Origin: Pelagihabitans sp965238025 | GTDB taxonomy: Bacteria > Bacteroidota > Bacteroidia > Flavobacteriales > Flavobacteriaceae | Reading direction: 5' to 3' | DNA: 64,000 nt | Assembly: GCA_965238025.1 (NCBI GenBank) | Contig: OZ250162.1 | Location: 744,001 to 808,000 of the forward strand | Shown here: piece by piece, positions 49,546 to 58,406 of the stretch | How the letters are laid out: every line of letters starts with the position of its first letter | Position numbering within the stretch: position 1 is the stretch's first letter | The notes under the pieces: generated by a model | Database searches by the model: none | Told to the model about the DNA's origin: nothing | Seen by the model: only the letters and a program-made list of their open reading frames with translations | Position numbers and translations under genes: made by a program

Positions 49546-50601
49546 TTACTTGCCTTTGACCTTAAGCCTAACATAGTCGGATAACTCATTGGAAGTATGC
49601 CCCTTGGCCTGTGCCCGTTTTATATAGTTGGCGGTAAGCCCATGAACCTTGGCCTTTTTTAAAGCGGATGCGTCCGGCGCATTGATTCCGGTTTCCTGAA
49701 TGGATTTGATGTATTTTGGACTGATGTCATGTACCGCAAATTTCTTTAGCATTCCCGGCTCCATGTTAGCAAACCCAACCTCAGCCAGATTGTTGATATA
49801 ATCAAGAGAGATGTTATGCACGGCAAAGCTTTTGAGCATGTTCGGATCCATGTTCGCATATCCTATATCCGAGAGACCTTTTATATAGGCTACATCGATA
49901 TCATGTACGGCAAATTTCTTGATCATGTTCGCATCTAAATCGCCATAACCAACCCTTTCCAAGTCGTTGATATACTCAACCGAAATATCATGGATCGCAA
50001 ATTTAATGAGCATATCCAATTCCAAGCCCTTATAATTTGTGTCCCCGATAGATTTGATGTAATCTAAGCCTACATCATGTATGGCAAGTTTGCCCAGTTG
50101 TTTTAAAGTAGGCTGATATCCTTCCCTCTTCACCCCAAGAACATAATCTTTGGAGACCGAGCCGAGAAACAGCTTAAAATAATAATAGTGATCATCACCA
50201 TTCGTATTTATCCCTTCCTTATTAAGAAAGGCCTCAAAATCCTTGTTTTTAACAAAGGTGAAATCGCCTTGGCCTTTTTTATTTGGAAAAGCGCCCTGAA
50301 ACCTAATGGTCCCTACTGGTTTTTTCAATTCAAAACTTTCTTCACTATTTACCGTAAATTCTGCTTCTGGAACGCAGTAGCTAATTATAAACGATGGGTT
50401 GTTTCTGTTTTTGGAATCCATTAATTGAATGCAAACCCCTTCTTTTTGAATGGTCGCAAACCAAATGCCATTGGTAATTTCCGCCTGGTGATTAAATGTG
50501 CTAAATGAAATATTGTTTGCCTTTTTCTGACCAAAGGATGCCTGAAATACAAACATAAGTGCCACGAGAGCCCTTAACCCTGTTCTGTTCTTAGTTTTCA
50601 T
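49546..50601 (-). CDS. Secreted protein with six exact-length 29-residue repeats
   Basis: A 351-residue exported protein with a signal peptide (1-24, ending ASFGQ). Residues 30-160 form a beta-rich domain. From residue 173 an AxHDIxxxYI motif recurs at 173, 202, 231, 260, 289 and 318, exactly every 29 residues (87 bp), with Y-G/A-N-M-x-P linkers; a degenerate seventh unit may precede it. Similar IH-G/D-x-x-x-x-YI repeats occur in the C-terminal part of some M56/BlaR1-type peptidases. Probably a binding solenoid; ligand unknown. It follows the pseudo-hydrolase cluster on the same strand after 173 bases. Confidence 0.8.
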   Translation of the reverse strand: MKTKNRTGLRALVALMFVFQASFGQKKANNISFSTFNHQAEITNGIWFATIQKEGVCIQLMDSKNRNNPSFIISYCVPEAEFTVNSEESFELKKPVGTIRFQGAFPNKKGQGDFTFVKNKDFEAFLNKEGINTNGDDHYYYFKLFLGSVSKDYVLGVKREGYQPTLKQLGKLAIHDVGLDYIKSIGDTNYKGLELDMLIKFAIHDISVEYINDLERVGYGDLDANMIKKFAVHDIDVAYIKGLSDIGYANMDPNMLKSFAVHNISLDYINNLAEVGFANMEPGMLKKFAVHDISPKYIKSIQETGINAPDASALKKAKVHGLTANYIKRAQAKGHTSNELSDYVRLKVKGK

Positions 50602-50774
50602 ACTGTTGTTTTTAGATGCTATATAACAGGGTAAACTCGACTTTTTATAAATGGTTACAGTATAGGTATAAAAAATTGTTAGGGCCGTTTTTAAAATTTC
50701 TCAATACAACAGTTTTTAAGCCGAATAATTCCCCTTGCCGATATCATTCGAAGCAAGTCGATTTATTTAAATTT

Positions 50775-52496
50775 TTACTTTGCGTCCGCTACATCGGGTA
50801 TTTTTTCAAATACTAGATTGTGTATCCCATCTGTAACCATATTAAAACCTTTTATGTCATTGGAATCATTACGAAGAAAATTCAAGGCGTTAAAGAACAT
50901 GGATGTACTTGTGAACACGTCTTTTTTAACAGGTTCTAATGTAATGTCTTCATGGTTTAAATTACTTGCGGTCAACTTACCATCTTTAGAGCTAAATGAA
51001 AACAATGCTGCGTATTCTTTGTTATAATACGTTCCTACATAGGACTGTAACTCTTGCGCTGAAGGATTTATAGGTTCATATCGTTCCATTACATCAGGGC
51101 GACTTTCATTATAGGTAAAGTACAGCGTCATGCCATCACCTTCTTTTTTGAACTTAAACAATCGCCTATCTTCTATTTGTCCGTACTGCTGAAATGTATC
51201 ATCTGACAATGGCACTAGCACCTGATGACGTTCGCGAGGGCTAAATAACCATTTAGTGCGAAGTGTATCATTTTCAACAAATAGTTGCGAAGCGTAACCC
51301 TCCTTAAACCAATAATTACCTTCAAAAGCTTTCAGTTTTTCTGCGCTTATCTTCCCTATTTCAATAGCTTCAAAATCTATATTTGCAGGTAAAGTATAAT
51401 ACTCTTCAATAAATGGATTCAGCACATGCTGCGCTAAACCCCCATTGTATTGATTGTGGTTTCCCAACACAAAGGACATCATCTTTTGGTCTAAATATCT
51501 AAATACATTAGTGCCATAGGCCCCTTGAAAGCCGTAATTCCAAAATACAGAAAGACCTCTTTCTGGGTGACTAAATTCACGCCCTATTGCCATTTTGCCC
51601 CAGTAATAAACAAAATTCTTTCCGTTAGATAGTCGGACGGGTGTATCTAGTTTTTGTATTAATCTTCCTATATCGCCCTTAGGATGTGTAAAATTCAAGT
51701 ACCATTTTGCAAGATCTTCTGCAGAAGTATAAACATTAATGCCTCCCAAAACACCGCTTAAAACTTCATTTTTCTTATACGCTGTACTTTCTTCTATTTT
51801 CACATAAGGTAGCGCAGTATCGGCGAGAATGGTATTGTTATCATCCCTAATCAGCGAATTTTTCATTCCGAGTGGTTCAAAAATGTTGGTTTTAACAAAA
51901 TCGGCAAAAGATTGGCCAGATGCTTTAGCAACAATTTCGGCCATTAAAATAGATTCTGTAACAGATTCGTGAAACGAAAAACTCGTTCCAGGTTTAAAGG
52001 CCAGACTTTTTTGAGCAGCAATCAATTTAAGCGCTTTCGCTTGGGTCGCGATATTCATAGATCCATTGATTACATTACTTATACGATTTACATCGTGTAA
52101 ACCACTAGAGTGATTTAATAAATGATCAATGGTTATTGTATGATTATATTCCGGTAAGTCAGTCAGATATTTCCGAATATCATCGCTTAAAGTGATTTTT
52201 CCTTGTTCCTCAAGAAGGAGGATTGCTAGCGTGGTAAATTGCTTGGACATTTCTCCCAATTGAAACTTGGTTTGCGGCGTTATAGGCGTTTTAGTATCCA
52301 TATTGGCACTCCCAAAACCTTTGAGATAAACAACTTTTCCATCTTTAATCAGCACAGCCGCAACCCCTGGTTTAGAGGTGTCTTTAAAAGATTCGAATGC
52401 TTGGTCTATTTCTGCCTCCTTAGCCGAAGTAATTTGAGCAATGCCAACTGTGTTTAATAGTAATGCTGATAGTATTAAAATTAATGTTTTGTTCAT
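50775..52496 (-). CDS. Class C beta-lactamase-fold protein A, catalytic serine replaced by Glu
   Basis: A 573-residue exported protein: signal peptide (1-21), a PF00144-type serine hydrolase domain (about 25-365) and two small beta-barrel units at the C-terminus (about 390-475 and 485-570). In the SxxK motif the nucleophile is Glu82 (codon GAA at 52251-52253) while Lys85 is kept (QLGEMSKQF). The YxN motif reads F175-H-E177 (FSFHES), losing both tyrosine and asparagine. It should not be an ordinary hydrolase. Tandem relative of 52979-54682; each is preceded by an NTF2-like secreted protein gene. Confidence 0.85.
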   Translation of the reverse strand: MNKTLILILSALLLNTVGIAQITSAKEAEIDQAFESFKDTSKPGVAAVLIKDGKVVYLKGFGSANMDTKTPITPQTKFQLGEMSKQFTTLAILLLEEQGKITLSDDIRKYLTDLPEYNHTITIDHLLNHSSGLHDVNRISNVINGSMNIATQAKALKLIAAQKSLAFKPGTSFSFHESVTESILMAEIVAKASGQSFADFVKTNIFEPLGMKNSLIRDDNNTILADTALPYVKIEESTAYKKNEVLSGVLGGINVYTSAEDLAKWYLNFTHPKGDIGRLIQKLDTPVRLSNGKNFVYYWGKMAIGREFSHPERGLSVFWNYGFQGAYGTNVFRYLDQKMMSFVLGNHNQYNGGLAQHVLNPFIEEYYTLPANIDFEAIEIGKISAEKLKAFEGNYWFKEGYASQLFVENDTLRTKWLFSPRERHQVLVPLSDDTFQQYGQIEDRRLFKFKKEGDGMTLYFTYNESRPDVMERYEPINPSAQELQSYVGTYYNKEYAALFSFSSKDGKLTASNLNHEDITLEPVKKDVFTSTSMFFNALNFLRNDSNDIKGFNMVTDGIHNLVFEKIPDVADAK

Positions 52497-52532
52497 TTTT
52501 TTGTTGCTATATTTTAACTCTTATAATGATGT

Positions 52533-52958
52533 TTATTCTGGGTAATTAACATAGGTATACGACTTGTGTATTATCTTCCAACTGCCCTGATATTTTAATA
52601 ACATTAGATAGTCTGTATAAATTCTTTTTGGTCCCGGCATAAGAATTTCAATTTTCGCTATGGCGGCATCGTTTTCATGATCTATAGATACGATTCTACC
52701 AATACGATTGCTTTTCCTCCCTTTGGTAATACCTCCGGTATAGTCTTGCCCATACCAAACCCTGAGACTATCATTTGCTACGGAATAGAGATTGAGGTCT
52801 GGGTGAAAAGCCCTTTTCACCCTTTCAGGCTCACCATTTGCCGTACCTTCAATGTAATCCATTAAGGTTTCGGTTATATCTTCCAGATCGGTTTGTGCGG
52901 TCATTGTTTGCATTCCAAAAACTAGAAATACAAAGACTAGTATTTTGTTCACTTTCAT
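52533..52958 (-). CDS. Secreted NTF2-like (lumazine-binding family) protein A
   Basis: A 141-residue exported protein with a signal peptide (1-21, ending MTAQ) and an NTF2-like cone fold (about 23-141): TLMDYIEGTANGEPERVKRA, HPDLNLYSV, and a closing KYQGSWKIIHKSYTYV strand. It matches the putative lumazine-binding/DUF4440-type group common in Bacteroidota. It ends 36 bases before hydrolase-like protein A and starts 20 bases after hydrolase-like protein B. Ligand unknown. Confidence 0.82.
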   Translation of the reverse strand: MKVNKILVFVFLVFGMQTMTAQTDLEDITETLMDYIEGTANGEPERVKRAFHPDLNLYSVANDSLRVWYGQDYTGGITKGRKSNRIGRIVSIDHENDAAIAKIEILMPGPKRIYTDYLMLLKYQGSWKIIHKSYTYVNYPE

Positions 52959-52978
52959 CTTTTTAATTGTTTAAAATC

Positions 52979-54682
52979 TTATTTGGTTTTGACAATATTT
53001 TCGGGGGAGCTTGTTTCCTTTTGGAACCAAATATCGGCAACCCCATGTGTAGCCAGTTGAAACCCCGTGACCGCCCCATTTGAACCTTTCTTAAATGCCA
53101 AAGCGGTAAAATGCCTGCGATCTCCAGTAAATAAGTCTGGTATTCTCGGATCTAATTGAACAGACTCCAGCCTAGGGTGGGTAAGCATAAGTTTTCCTTC
53201 ATTTACAATCAGTGAATACGAAGTATCTAGGGCAGCGGCGTAGTAATTTCCGGTGAATACATTTAGGTTTTTGGTCCAGATGGCATTGGCATCATAAGCT
53301 ACCAAATTGGAGGTGTCTTCCCCAACGGTTACATCCATAGTCTTGGGAACGGCTTTCGTATCAAAATTTACCGTTACCTCTCCCCGGGTCATCATTTTAA
53401 AGGAGTCCTTGGTCAAGGGTACCAACGCACTTTCATTGCCCGGACTTCTAAAATACCGCAAAGTATCATTGGCAACATGAACTTTTCGGGTAGCATAGCT
53501 GTTAAGGTCCCAGTAATTACCTTCAAATGCCGCAAGTTGATCTTTTGATAATTTCTTAGCACTGATTTTCGCGGGCTCGCCTGATCCGGGGTCCAAAAAA
53601 TCCTCAATATACAGGGCGCTCGCCCCAGTAGCTGCATATCCATTATAGGCGCCATCATTTCCCATAATAACAACGGCAAGGTCATAGTCCGGATAACGTA
53701 TTAATTTACTGGCATAGCCACCTGCCACTTCAATATGGTATAGTTTTTTAGCACCCCTAAAATTCCAATACCCATGCCCTCCCGTGTAGAGTGCGGCATT
53801 GACCTCCTTTACCTTTTCGCCATTGACAACGGACAAACTATCGAATTTTTCGATCATTTTCTTAGTGCCTATTTTGGGATTTTCAAGTTCTTTGGCCCAT
53901 TCACACATATCACCCACAGTAGTATATACATCCGATAAAATGGTGCGCCCGTGGCTTGTTATCGCATTGACGAAGCCGTCGTTCTGGGCGAAATACCCTT
54001 GGGCTTTGTTAGCGATTACCTCGCCCTGCGTGTCAAATACGGAATTTGTCATTCCCAGTGGTTCAAAAATCTTTTTAGTCACAAAATCAGTATAGGGCAT
54101 TTTCCCGATTTGGGCGATAAGATCTTCGAGTATCATGAACCCGGCATCGGAACGGCGTTGTACGCTTCCGCTTTTGGGGGCATATTTCATCTGATTCCCG
54201 ACCATGGTATAGGCCTGTTCCTTGGTCAGGGCATCCTCTGCCCTCCATCCAGAAAGTGCCTTAGAAACCTCATCGTTGTTCAATCCACCCGTATGATGTA
54301 TCAATTGTTGAATGCTTATGGCATGGGAAAGGTGTGTTAGTTGTGGTAGATATTTCCGAATATCGTCCTGAAGCGAAAGTTGGCCCCGTTCCTCCAATAA
54401 CAAAAGGGCGTAAACGGTGAACTCCTTGGCGATATCCCCAATATGGAATTTGGTTTTCGGGTTTATGGCAATCCCATGCTCTAAATTGGCCAAGCCATAG
54501 CCTTTGGTATATTCTATTTTACCGTTGTTGAGGATTCCCACAGCTATTCCGGGCTTATTTTGGGTATCCCATTTAGAAAAAACAGCATCTATCTGTGCGG
54601 GTGTTATCTGTCTCTTTTGTGCCTCCTGAGCAGCAGCGGTCATCATGGTGAAGCATAAAATCACTTTGAGTAAATCTTTCAT
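52979..54682 (-). CDS. Class C beta-lactamase-fold protein B, catalytic serine replaced by Asp
   Basis: A 567-residue exported protein with the same layout as protein A: signal peptide (1-18), PF00144 domain (about 22-365) and two C-terminal beta units (about 390-470 and 480-560). The SxxK serine is Asp83 (codon GAT at 54434-54436) with Lys86 kept (HIGDIAKEF), and the YxN tyrosine is Arg177 with Asp179 in place of Asn. Thus both family motifs are lost in the same way as in A, though with different residues, pointing to a shared non-hydrolytic role. The preceding NTF2-like gene ends 23 bases away. Confidence 0.85.
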   Translation of the reverse strand: MKDLLKVILCFTMMTAAAQEAQKRQITPAQIDAVFSKWDTQNKPGIAVGILNNGKIEYTKGYGLANLEHGIAINPKTKFHIGDIAKEFTVYALLLLEERGQLSLQDDIRKYLPQLTHLSHAISIQQLIHHTGGLNNDEVSKALSGWRAEDALTKEQAYTMVGNQMKYAPKSGSVQRRSDAGFMILEDLIAQIGKMPYTDFVTKKIFEPLGMTNSVFDTQGEVIANKAQGYFAQNDGFVNAITSHGRTILSDVYTTVGDMCEWAKELENPKIGTKKMIEKFDSLSVVNGEKVKEVNAALYTGGHGYWNFRGAKKLYHIEVAGGYASKLIRYPDYDLAVVIMGNDGAYNGYAATGASALYIEDFLDPGSGEPAKISAKKLSKDQLAAFEGNYWDLNSYATRKVHVANDTLRYFRSPGNESALVPLTKDSFKMMTRGEVTVNFDTKAVPKTMDVTVGEDTSNLVAYDANAIWTKNLNVFTGNYYAAALDTSYSLIVNEGKLMLTHPRLESVQLDPRIPDLFTGDRRHFTALAFKKGSNGAVTGFQLATHGVADIWFQKETSSPENIVKTK

Positions 54683-54705
54683 TTTCTTTAGGTTTAAGGA
54701 TAATA

Positions 54706-55194
54706 TTAGAATTCACGAAAAGAATGCCCATGAATAAAAAGCCATTCTCCATTTCTTTTTAAGGCTGTCCATGCTATGGTACCTTCAACATATAATTCTT
54801 CTCCCTGGGTTTTGGTCAAAGTTTCCTTGAATGCAACTGTCGCAATTGCCACATCACGAGTAATAACATCGACGTATATAGAATCATTAATAATTACATT
54901 CTCGCTAAATATTTTAGGAAGATTATGACATCCTTCGGCAAACTCCCCATAACTTCGTCTTTTGCCATTTCTTGTGTATACAAAATCCGGAGAGTCCATA
55001 ATATGTGGTAACATCTTTTCAGCGTCTAATGCACCCATAGCATCTTGATAAGATTCCATTAAACTGCGAACAGCTTGTGCGGCATCTTTTTTCTCAGCTT
55101 GACTCAGCTCTTTATCGATTCCGTGTTCCACGGTCTGCGCATGTACTGCGTACAATCCAAAAAGAAGCAGTATAATCGTGAATGGTTTTTTCAT
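54706..55194 (-). CDS. Secreted NTF2-like protein B
   Basis: A 162-residue exported protein with a signal peptide (1-19, ending AVHAQ) and an NTF2/SnoaL-like fold (about 38-160) with SLMESYQDAMGALDAEKMLP and a closing TALKRNGEWLFIHGHSF. It belongs to the same broad family as the two other NTF2-like proteins of the cluster but is not a recent copy. It lies directly before hydrolase-like protein B. Confidence 0.82.
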   Translation of the reverse strand: MKKPFTIILLLFGLYAVHAQTVEHGIDKELSQAEKKDAAQAVRSLMESYQDAMGALDAEKMLPHIMDSPDFVYTRNGKRRSYGEFAEGCHNLPKIFSENVIINDSIYVDVITRDVAIATVAFKETLTKTQGEELYVEGTIAWTALKRNGEWLFIHGHSFREF

Positions 55195-55263
55195 TTTCCT
55201 TTAGTTTATTAATGGTTTATGATTGTCGCACCCTATTATCCCGGTTGCGCTTAGCCGGCATAC

Positions 55264-55725
55264 CTATTGGGTAATTCCTGAACCCCAAGAAATAGTGGTG
55301 ATTTTCCATTCGTCCGCAGTTTTATGTAGCGTAAGTAATTTGTAATGACGCCCTCCGGTATTTTCAGCTAGTCGAAGTCGAACCAGGGCAAGCTTGCCGT
55401 ATATTTCAATACTCAATAATTCCTCCTTATAACTTGTATCTGCATCATCTGAATCCAAGTCAAAAACATATTCTGAATATTCTCCGTTTCGATTGACAAA
55501 TCTATAAGCGCCTTTTTCGTGCATCGACAGCTTTTTATGTTCGATACTTCCTGTATGATCGCCGATAAAAAAGTTTTCGGTTGTCCTAATAATAGCTTGA
55601 CGATCTGAAAAATCTGTTTCCAAAGTAGATTCTTCAACCATTTCCTCTGTTTTTTGTGCGTACAAAGAAGAGGTTAACAGAATAAGAATAAATAGAGGTA
55701 AAAGTAAATTAGATGTTCGTTTCAT
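55264..55725 (-). CDS. Secreted NTF2-like protein C
   Basis: A 153-residue exported protein with a signal peptide (1-23, ending SLYAQ). The mature part (about 38-150) fits an NTF2-like fold: ERQAIIRTTENFF-type helix, a HEKGAYRFVNRNGEYSEYVF segment and the terminal WKITTISWGSG. It is the third such protein in the cluster, located between the DJ-1-like gene and protein B. Confidence 0.78.
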   Translation of the reverse strand: MKRTSNLLLPLFILILLTSSLYAQKTEEMVEESTLETDFSDRQAIIRTTENFFIGDHTGSIEHKKLSMHEKGAYRFVNRNGEYSEYVFDLDSDDADTSYKEELLSIEIYGKLALVRLRLAENTGGRHYKLLTLHKTADEWKITTISWGSGITQ

Positions 55726-55838
55726 TGCTTATATATATGATGGTTAATTAAGTGAATTTTCGAAAAGGAAGCCGTAAATGCAAAGCATAAAAAGTGGCAA
55801 ATGGATTTTTCATATCCTTTCGGTTTATGACTGATTTA

Positions 55839-56618
55839 TTATTGTAATGTTTCAACCACTTTTTTGGCCACGGAGGCCGCAGCAGAAGGGTCTTGTCCGG
55901 TAATCAATCTGCCATCCGCGACCATAAAATCGTCCCATCCTTCCTCTGAAAATTGAAAATCGCCCCCTCTTTCGGATATTATATTTTGTATGGAAAATGG
56001 AAAGGTCTTGTAATATTCAGCCTCCATTCTTTCAAAAGCATCGGGAAATCCGTTTACCTTTTTACCAGAATACAGATACTCGCCATTCTTTGTTTTGAGA
56101 TTAACAATACCCGCTGTACCATGGCAAATGGCAGATACCACCCCTTCTTGATTTTCGTATATCTCCATTGCTATTTTTTGAATGGCCTCGTTTTCTGCAA
56201 CGCCGAACATGGCTGCCCCACCTCCACCATAATAGACAGCCTTATAATCCGACGCCTTTACTTCACTTGGTCTTTTCGTCCGCTCAAGGTCATCCATAAA
56301 ATCATTGTCATACAAATATTTCTTTTGCAGTGAATCAGAAGTGTTGATATAGCCTATGGGAATTGCTCCGCCTTCCGGACTGATAAAGTCAATTTTATAG
56401 CCCGATTTGCCGAATACGTCATATGCGCTTACAATTTCAGAGAAATGATTTGATGTATATAAATCGGAATCCCCATAGTAATGCGCATTGGATACTATGA
56501 ATAATATTCGTTCCGCTTCCTTTTTTTCAGAACTTCTTTCTTCGGTTTCACTTTTGTTGCCATTGCATCCCAAGACCAACGCAATGGTGCAACATAATAG
56601 CCAAATACTAGTTTTCAT
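55839..56618 (-). CDS. DJ-1/PfpI-family lipoprotein (type 1 glutamine amidotransferase-like)
   Basis: A 259-residue lipoprotein (TIALVLGCNG, lipidated Cys about 18) with a DJ-1/PfpI fold resembling Hsp31/HchA. The nucleophile elbow is AICHGTAG with Cys165-His166, and a glutamate near FISPEGGAIPIG (about 82) could complete the site. Relatives act as protein deglycases, chaperones or glyoxalase-III-like enzymes, usually in the cytoplasm; this copy is anchored outside the cytoplasm. It is first after the AraC gene on the strand. Confidence 0.88.
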   Translation of the reverse strand: MKTSIWLLCCTIALVLGCNGNKSETEERSSEKKEAERILFIVSNAHYYGDSDLYTSNHFSEIVSAYDVFGKSGYKIDFISPEGGAIPIGYINTSDSLQKKYLYDNDFMDDLERTKRPSEVKASDYKAVYYGGGGAAMFGVAENEAIQKIAMEIYENQEGVVSAICHGTAGIVNLKTKNGEYLYSGKKVNGFPDAFERMEAEYYKTFPFSIQNIISERGGDFQFSEEGWDDFMVADGRLITGQDPSAAASVAKKVVETLQ

Positions 56619-56730
56619 TTTTTCCCTTTTTTGGTTTAACAGGTATTTCTAATACCAATGGGATGAAAGTATAGGTAGCTAATAAATTAGAAGTACGGAT
56701 TTATAAATCGGGAAGCGAATTACGAGAATT

Positions 56731-57774
56731 TTAAGAAAAACTCTCCTTGAATTTGGCGGGTGTAGTACCCACGATTTTTTTGAAGGAGGAATAAAATGTA
56801 GATTTAGAATTAAACCCGCAATCATAGCCTACGGCCTCAAGTTTAATCCGTTCATTTTCCTTGATCAATTCTTTTGCCTTGGCAATTCGGAATTCATTAA
56901 TGAAGGCGGTAAAACTTATACCCATATTATCATTTAATAATTGGGATAGTTTATGGGGTAGTATGTTTAATTGAGTGGCCACATCGGATAACTTTAAATT
57001 CGGGTTCTTGTACAATTCCTCGGTTTGAACCAATTGCCTCAATTTTAAGATCAAACTATTCGCTTCGGTTTCTTTAATTCGTTTATCCGCATATTTCTGG
57101 ACGCCGTTGAACAAAATGGGTTTTTTCTTTTTGTTAAAAAAAACAAACAGGGCCAACAAATAGAACATAAAAGAAAAAGCCAGCGCCCCTGCCAAATAAT
57201 TTACAAAACTACACCAGTAATAAGCGGTGACTATGATAAGGTTCCCCAACAATATACTAAGAAGCCAAATATCCAAACTGGACATTTTATACTCCTTTTT
57301 GAAAAGGTTTCTTATAGTACCTCTCATTACATAGGCCGACGCAAAAATGTAAATGTACCAAACTATGTAGATTGCATTGATGATATAAGGTCTCCATAAA
57401 TCTATGTTGGTTTCGAACGGATATAGAAACCCTACGATTCCGATAATAGGGATTAAAACCATTAAATGGTATTTCCAAATCTTGTGAATATTTCCCTCCG
57501 GTTCAATGACGGATTTGACGTAGAAGTATAGAAAAGGACCGATGAAGAAACAAGCCGTAAGCCCCAATTGAAGGTAGATAAAGGCTAGATCATCATTGAA
57601 ATAAAAAATCACGGACTTCCCTATTCTTATGCTCATCATTAATAAGAGCCCTCCTAAAAATCGGTTTGAAATGTGCTTGGGTCTGGCAAAAAATAAGAAG
57701 TAAAGCCCAAAAACCAATCCATTGAAGGCGCCTAAAGCACTAAAAAAGAACAGAAGCTCATCAGAAACATTCAT
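56731..57774 (-). CDS. Membrane-bound AraC family transcriptional regulator
   Basis: A 347-residue protein with seven to eight transmembrane helices in residues 1-215 and a C-terminal AraC-type DNA-binding domain (about 240-345; first helix-turn-helix in LKLSDVATQLNILPHKLSQL, second in EAVGYDCGFNSKSTFYSSFK, then the PAKFKESF end). Such 7TM-AraC regulators may sense a small molecule in the membrane or periplasm. It likely controls the downstream cluster of secreted proteins, all on the same strand. Confidence 0.9.
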   Translation of the reverse strand: MNVSDELLFFFSALGAFNGLVFGLYFLFFARPKHISNRFLGGLLLMMSIRIGKSVIFYFNDDLAFIYLQLGLTACFFIGPFLYFYVKSVIEPEGNIHKIWKYHLMVLIPIIGIVGFLYPFETNIDLWRPYIINAIYIVWYIYIFASAYVMRGTIRNLFKKEYKMSSLDIWLLSILLGNLIIVTAYYWCSFVNYLAGALAFSFMFYLLALFVFFNKKKKPILFNGVQKYADKRIKETEANSLILKLRQLVQTEELYKNPNLKLSDVATQLNILPHKLSQLLNDNMGISFTAFINEFRIAKAKELIKENERIKLEAVGYDCGFNSKSTFYSSFKKIVGTTPAKFKESFS

Positions 57775-57805
57775 AAACGTGCCAAAATTTTGCTTTGCGT
57801 TTTAT

Positions 57806-57813
57806 CAAATGTA
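57806..57813 (-). promoter_or_regulatory. Bacteroidota -7 promoter box (TACATTTG) for the AraC regulator
   Basis: TACATTTG on the minus strand matches TAnnTTTG and lies 31 bases before the AraC ATG. Confidence 0.5.
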
Positions 57814-57848
57814 GCAAAAAGCAACCAATAGGCTTAGATGCATTTACG

Positions 57849-58406
57849 CTATTTCCAGCGCAGGGTTTCCATAATGGTCAGGATATCGTTTTGAAGATAA
57901 ACGGCAGCAGGATAGATGGAATCGTAGTTGGGTTTAACATAAAAATAGAGGGAGCCGGCCACAAAGTGATCGGTACTGTCGGTTACATAGAATTGGGCCT
58001 GAGAGGCGGCATCACCAATAACGCTATAAAAATTTCCAAACACTTTGGCCTCATTGTTTATAAATACTTTTTCATCAATACCATCAGCTTTTACCGCATG
58101 TTCGTAGCTGAACTTTTGGGCATCGCCCAATAGTTTTCTCAGGTTGCCATCAACCTTCCTATAATTCATAAAAATAGTGCCTTTCATACCGGGATAATCC
58201 AGGGAAAGGGAATATTGGTTTTTCAATCTTAAACGGGCTATTTGGTTCGCTCGAAATTTGAATTGTTCTGTTTCTATTTCCCTAAACTGCTCCTTAGGGT
58301 ATTCTAGCCGTAATTCTGCGCTGGGCTTTGGCAAAACCGCTTCTTCTTCGCAGCTGACTAATAGCATCAAAACCAAAAAGAACGAAAATGCCTTTAATCT
58401 ATTCAT
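57849..58406 (-). CDS. gldD: Gliding motility lipoprotein GldD
   Basis: Lipoprotein required for gliding in Flavobacterium johnsoniae and conserved across Flavobacteriia. The 185 residues have a lipoprotein signal ending MLLVSC, then ELRLEYPKEQFREIET, SLDYPGMKGTIFMNYR and a C-terminal domain ending ILTIMETLRWK. Its start overlaps the end of gldE by 8 bases, so the pair is translationally coupled. Confidence 0.92.
   Translation of the reverse strand: MNRLKAFSFFLVLMLLVSCEEEAVLPKPSAELRLEYPKEQFREIETEQFKFRANQIARLRLKNQYSLSLDYPGMKGTIFMNYRKVDGNLRKLLGDAQKFSYEHAVKADGIDEKVFINNEAKVFGNFYSVIGDAASQAQFYVTDSTDHFVAGSLYFYVKPNYDSIYPAAVYLQNDILTIMETLRWK

Noticed and set aside
50775..54682. Calling the two proteins active serine hydrolases or beta-lactamases
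   Set aside because: Both nucleophile positions are acidic and both YxN tyrosines are lost, so family-based enzyme names would mislead.
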